DNA of 64,000 nt. It comes from Pedobacter hiemivivus. Its GTDB lineage: Bacteria > Bacteroidota > Bacteroidia > Sphingobacteriales > Sphingobacteriaceae. Under the pieces are notes generated by a model. It worked only from the letters and a program-made list of their open reading frames with translations, was not told where the DNA came from and ran no database searches. Within the stretch, counting starts at the first letter, position 1. Every line of letters begins with the position of its first letter. A program made the translations under genes and the position numbers. Location: contig NZ_SJSM01000001.1 of assembly GCF_004331685.1 (NCBI RefSeq), positions 306,994 through 370,993 of the forward strand, read 5' to 3'. Shown piece after piece: positions 60,431-64,000 of the stretch.

Positions 60431-62974
60431 CTACTTCTCACGCTCAAAAAACACCCAAACCTCGTCCGGCCTAGTGCCTGATATACCTTCCTGATACTTC
60501 TTCATTAAAGCATTCCATTGATCAACCCTTGGGTTGTTCAGCGTAGTTTTCGGGTTTAACTCATCTAAGCTTGCGCCTTTCGGAATACTGATCACCAACA
60601 TCAACTGCCTTCCGTTTTTAAAGATTCGCAGCTGCTGAAAATCAGCATTACAAAAACCTTTGGCTACTTCTGGCCATTTTTCAAATTGTGTAGCATGATA
60701 GTTCAGATACTCCTTTTGCATCGCCTCATCCTTTACCAGATTAGTACTCAAAATGATGTTATCCCATTCCTTAACCGGCTCCTGTCCACAATGCTTTTTC
60801 CTGTCAAACTTATAAAACACATCCTTGTACAATCTAACCTCTGCCCCTTTAATCCGTTGCTGAAATTGTCGCATCAAAGCCTCGGCTTCATTCGTTGTCG
60901 CATACACCAATAAGCGATTATTCCATTGATAAATCGCAGAAGCAGAGATGCCCTTTTCTCTACATATCTCTACCATCAATGGCTTACTCAATTCTGCAGA
61001 TGAGGGTAGGACAACCTCTATCACTATCTCGTTTCCATTTCCTGACTCGATACTATTCAAGGATTGATTATTATTATTTACTGATCTACTATTCAACAAA
61101 TAACGATAATCAAATTCAAGCCCAGCTTTAACTTTAACACTATCATTCACCTTAGGGCCATTACCCAGCCAGACATTGTCGGGGCCATTGGCATTCTGCA
61201 AATATTTCTCTGCAGGGGTCCAGTTATTCTTCACTGTAAAATAGGAAGAACCTTCATCGGTATACAGGTAAAACCAATGTTCAGGATCATGCGGATAAGG
61301 CGCTTTATAAATGCTATCGATATAGTTATTCGTGATCACAGAACCTGGTTGGGCCGACAAAGTATAAATGCCAGCAACATCATACAGATACTTCCCGTAG
61401 TGATGAATCTTGTTGGCATGAATGGTATTGTCACGCATAGCATTACTGGACTTAGTCCAGCCCCAGCCCATACTGATGCCTGAATAAGCTACATCACCAA
61501 TCTCGTTATGTGCGATATTGATCCCCCTTACATAACCAGCACCAATGCCCACACAGCCCCAATCTTCATTGGTTGCATCGGTAATCAGGTTATTGGTAAT
61601 ACTTTCATTCGTACATATTTCGCGCTGATCTGTTGGGTTATATGGCAAATGCACCTCAGTGGCTTCATCAGAAAAAACACCCACCAATATAGCACTACCA
61701 CCTATATCTTTAAAAAGATTACCTTTAATTTTGTTATCATGGGTTCCCCGCTTATAATCCAGTCCGGTTGAAGCATGATGTTCAAACCTACAACCTTCAA
61801 AACCGGTGTGCTGCGCATAGCTGACTTCAACGGCTGCTGCTGGGCGACCTACCCAAGCCTGATTCTCCAATCCTTTTTTGTCGGGAGTACCCGGAATTTT
61901 CAATTTATAAGCATCCAGCATGTACATCCCGGCTTGATGCGGCACATGACCAAAGCGAGAAGGCCTTAACCAGCCCGCGTGTTGAAAGGAAACACCTTTG
62001 AACGACACATATGCTACCGGATTATCAATCGTGCCCTCTATCCGCACTAAAGTCTCCAAATTTGGTACAACAACCTTAGCAGTGTTCATGTTTTCACCAG
62101 CTCTAGGCCAGTAATAAACCTTGCCATTTTTTAAATCTTCATACCATTCTCCTGGCTCATCCAGAAACTGAATAGCATTGGTTAAATAGTATGGAGAGTT
62201 GCCTGTCTTAGTAGATATCCAAGGGGCAGGCCAAGGGTGTTCAGATTGCACACGACGCTCAGGTTCCATAAAGCTCAACTCCGCTTCCGCTGCATTTACC
62301 TGAATCGATTTTACCCTCAAATTGGCAATGGCCCACCATTGCTGGATCACCATTTCTATACCTTTTATCTGTGCTAATCCAGCAGCATCTTTACCCGGTA
62401 AAAAAGGAATCTTGCAGGTTTTTGCGGGAAAATTCCAGCTTAAAATCCTGCCCATTTGCTCGCCATTCCAATCTCTGGCTCTGACAGCCTTTTTTCCATC
62501 AATCCACAGCTGTCTAAATTCTAAAACACTATTTCCCAGACTAGATACATCCGATACCCAAATTTTACCTTTAGCTGCATTTGGCAACCCAGATGCGTTA
62601 TTAACTACCTTTTTCCATCCAGAGATAGGTAAACCGCCACTTAAAACAGCTTGATCCTCATCCAGTGAAGTGATGACTGTTGGACTCTCCGCAGTCCCTG
62701 AATCTTCAGGCCGCAGAATCACGCTTTCGGTTAAATAGTAAACTCCTTTTTCTATAAAAATATTGATCCCGTTTTTTATCGAAGGGTCTTTTAAACGTCT
62801 CAATTCACGAGCCTTACGCAAGGCGTTTAATAAGCTCGCTACGGGGGCTATTTTCGTGCCTTCATTCCTGTCGGACCCTTTCAGGGAAACGTAGATATCG
62901 GCGGCTTTACTACTGAGATTACCCAATAGCAAACCCACAAGCAAGACCAACCAAGAAGGTTTAAAGTTTATCAT
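60431..62974 (-). CDS. Exported beta-helix protein fused to an L-rhamnose-mutarotase-like domain
   Basis: An 847-residue protein with a signal peptide (INFKPSWLVLLVGLLLGNLSSKA) and the DIYVSLKGSDRNEGT opening of the beta-helix family. Beta-helix coils occupy about residues 330-620 (GCRFEHHASTGLDYK, LITDATNEDWGCVGIG, ISMGWGWTKSSNAM). The C-terminal 200 residues hold two ferredoxin-like units. The last (about 745-845) matches the L-rhamnose mutarotase RhaM/YiiL family: YLNYH (like E. coli Tyr18 and His22, same spacing), KWPEV, NPRVDQWNALMKKYQ and VWVFFERE. It probably acts on rhamnose-containing glycans, the mutarotase part speeding anomer exchange of released sugar or serving as a binding module. 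The isomerase gene is six bases upstream. Confidence 0.85.
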   Translation of the reverse strand: MINFKPSWLVLLVGLLLGNLSSKAADIYVSLKGSDRNEGTKIAPVASLLNALRKARELRRLKDPSIKNGINIFIEKGVYYLTESVILRPEDSGTAESPTVITSLDEDQAVLSGGLPISGWKKVVNNASGLPNAAKGKIWVSDVSSLGNSVLEFRQLWIDGKKAVRARDWNGEQMGRILSWNFPAKTCKIPFLPGKDAAGLAQIKGIEMVIQQWWAIANLRVKSIQVNAAEAELSFMEPERRVQSEHPWPAPWISTKTGNSPYYLTNAIQFLDEPGEWYEDLKNGKVYYWPRAGENMNTAKVVVPNLETLVRIEGTIDNPVAYVSFKGVSFQHAGWLRPSRFGHVPHQAGMYMLDAYKLKIPGTPDKKGLENQAWVGRPAAAVEVSYAQHTGFEGCRFEHHASTGLDYKRGTHDNKIKGNLFKDIGGSAILVGVFSDEATEVHLPYNPTDQREICTNESITNNLITDATNEDWGCVGIGAGYVRGINIAHNEIGDVAYSGISMGWGWTKSSNAMRDNTIHANKIHHYGKYLYDVAGIYTLSAQPGSVITNNYIDSIYKAPYPHDPEHWFYLYTDEGSSYFTVKNNWTPAEKYLQNANGPDNVWLGNGPKVNDSVKVKAGLEFDYRYLLNSRSVNNNNQSLNSIESGNGNEIVIEVVLPSSAELSKPLMVEICREKGISASAIYQWNNRLLVYATTNEAEALMRQFQQRIKGAEVRLYKDVFYKFDRKKHCGQEPVKEWDNIILSTNLVKDEAMQKEYLNYHATQFEKWPEVAKGFCNADFQQLRIFKNGRQLMLVISIPKGASLDELNPKTTLNNPRVDQWNALMKKYQEGISGTRPDEVWVFFEREK

Positions 62975-62980
62975 TACGGG

Positions 62981-63877
62981 TTATATATCTGATTGAAATA
63001 CAGACTTCACATAAGCTGTATTTGCAGTAAAATTCCACTTCACATTTCTTGGATCTTTTTGGTCTCTGGAGCGCTCAACAACCAACCAGCCTTTCCAACC
63101 CATATCATCTAATGTTTTGCGTACGACTTTCATATCAATCTTAGGATCGTTCTGTAACCATACGCCATCGTCGTTGGTGCAATGAATCTGGATGATGTTC
63201 TTTTTGCCCAAAATCCGCAGTTCCTTATTCAAATCCCGACCGTTTTTTATGGCGTTAGAGAAGTTGAAATAGCTTTTTACGGCACTAGAACCTATGTCTT
63301 TTAAGAATTGTAACTCAGCAGTAGCATCTAAAGCCGTTTCAATACCAATCACCACCCCTGCTTGTTTAGCCATTTTTCCAGCTACTCTTAGGCGCTCAAC
63401 AATTGCGGGTCGCAGTTCCGGGTTTTGCACCAAATCGCCTTGCACGCCTAAAGGAAGGAAAGCTACCTTTACGTTCATTGCTTTCATTGTAGCAATACAA
63501 TCGCCAATCATTTGTTGATAGGTTGGTCTTGTAGCCAATGATTGTGCATAAAAGCCTGTCATGGCCAATGAGCATATCTCGAGGTTCAATTCTTTTGCTT
63601 TATCCATAAACTGTTGCCTAATCTGTGGATCAGCTAGCTTATTGTCAAACGTATCCCTATTGCCCAAACCACCCATATCCAGTTCAATTCCATCAGCACC
63701 AATCTCCTTGCTCAGCTCAAAAGCACTTAACTTTTGTCGCTTCAGGATCATCAAATCTACCACAGCAACCTTATAACGCTGCTCTTTCATTCCTAAAGCC
63801 CATGTAAACTGATTACTGAGCATTAACCCACCTGTAAGCAGAGTCAACTTCCCGATAAACTGACGTCGATTTTCCAT
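62981..63877 (-). CDS. Exported sugar isomerase/epimerase-type TIM barrel (Tat signal)
   Basis: A 298-residue protein of the xylose-isomerase-like superfamily. It begins MENRRQFIGKLTLLTGG, with the twin-arginine motif and hydrophobic stretch of a Tat signal. The barrel shows FELSKEIGADGIELDMGGLG, EICSLAMTGFYAQ, VVIGIETALDATAELQFLKDIG, IQIHCTNDDGVWL and MGWKGWLVVERSRD, with the glutamate and histidine metal ligands expected. Members isomerise or epimerise sugars; Tat-exported forms are common in Bacteroidota sugar clusters, often beside Gfo/Idh/MocA oxidoreductases. It lies four bases after the partial upstream gene. Confidence 0.85.
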   Translation of the reverse strand: MENRRQFIGKLTLLTGGLMLSNQFTWALGMKEQRYKVAVVDLMILKRQKLSAFELSKEIGADGIELDMGGLGNRDTFDNKLADPQIRQQFMDKAKELNLEICSLAMTGFYAQSLATRPTYQQMIGDCIATMKAMNVKVAFLPLGVQGDLVQNPELRPAIVERLRVAGKMAKQAGVVIGIETALDATAELQFLKDIGSSAVKSYFNFSNAIKNGRDLNKELRILGKKNIIQIHCTNDDGVWLQNDPKIDMKVVRKTLDDMGWKGWLVVERSRDQKDPRNVKWNFTANTAYVKSVFQSDI

Positions 63878-63881
63878 AGTT

Positions 63882-64000
63882 TTATTTTGAAGTACTGGCT
63901 TTAAATACCTGTTCTAGTTGTTCAAATCCTTTTATTGCATTGGCAGGCAAACGCTCGCCTTTATCACCAAACACATACATAGCTGGTTCTTTTTCAATCG
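63882..64000 (-). CDS. 3' end of an unidentified gene (cut by window edge)
   Basis: The last 39 codons of a minus-strand gene run from the right edge to a TAA at 63882-63884, reading about IEKEPAMYVFGDKGERLPAN, then AIKGFEQLEQVFKASTSK. The frame is open to the edge and the next gene starts four bases later, so it is very likely the upstream member of this operon. The C-terminal piece is too short for me to recognise a family. Confidence 0.6.
   Translation of the reverse strand, partial: IEKEPAMYVFGDKGERLPANAIKGFEQLEQVFKASTSK

Overview
The window reads as a chromosomal stretch of a Bacteroidota bacterium, most likely a Sphingobacteriaceae member close to Pedobacter (inferred from gene families, not from a marker gene). 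The signs are two complete ECF sigma / FecR anti-sigma / SusC (with STN domain) / SusD sets, many exported glycoside hydrolases, and A-rich weak ribosome sites. No rRNA, tRNA, CRISPR array or transposase was seen.

Region 1 (1-26162) is one long minus-strand transcription unit of 17 genes, the last cut by the left edge. Spacing is tight, with three overlaps. A divergent IclR-type regulator (25383-26162) sits at its head. Exported or periplasmic enzymes are GH78 and GH106 alpha-L-rhamnosidases, a GH127 beta-L-arabinofuranosidase, a GH2 beta-galactosidase-type enzyme, a five-bladed propeller glycosidase and a sialate O-acetylesterase-type enzyme. Cytoplasmic genes are a FucP-like permease, a Gfo/Idh/MocA oxidoreductase, a MaoC-type hydratase, two family III CoA-transferases, two solute-binding-protein-like proteins without signal peptides, a RuBisCO-like protein, a DUF1537 acid-sugar kinase, an Asp/Glu-racemase-fold protein and a BASS transporter. 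The inferred role is to take apart a rhamnose- and arabinose-containing plant glycan or glycoside and to catabolise an unusual acid sugar. An apiose-type RuBisCO-like pathway is the best-supported guess. The CoA-transferase / cytosolic binding-protein block is the strangest part.

Region 2 (26294-35774, minus) is ECF sigma - FecR - SusC - SusD followed by two tandem exported thioredoxin-like proteins. Region 3 (35775-37379) holds a 627-bp non-coding stretch with an 11-bp tandem repeat array, then a thioredoxin-reductase-like flavoprotein with operator-like inverted repeats. Region 4 (37388-49282, minus) is a second ECF sigma - FecR - SusC - SusD set. It continues into a metallopeptidase-like lipoprotein lacking HExxH, a TlpA-like thioredoxin, an S8 serine peptidase and a retropepsin-PDZ protein, which suggests peptide rather than glycan handling.

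Region 5 (49416-55348) has a DUF1622 membrane protein, a parallel beta-helix protein with a C-terminal PDZ domain, a divergent promoter region with a second, unrelated 11-bp tandem array, and three plus-strand lipoprotein genes closed by a strong bidirectional terminator.

Region 6 (55353-64000, minus) is another carbohydrate cluster: GH78-type rhamnosidase, sodium:solute symporter, Gfo/Idh/MocA oxidoreductase, a beta-helix protein fused to an L-rhamnose-mutarotase-like domain, a Tat-type sugar isomerase/epimerase and the end of an unidentified gene. A large inverted repeat of the kind dispersed in Bacteroidota genomes lies inside it.
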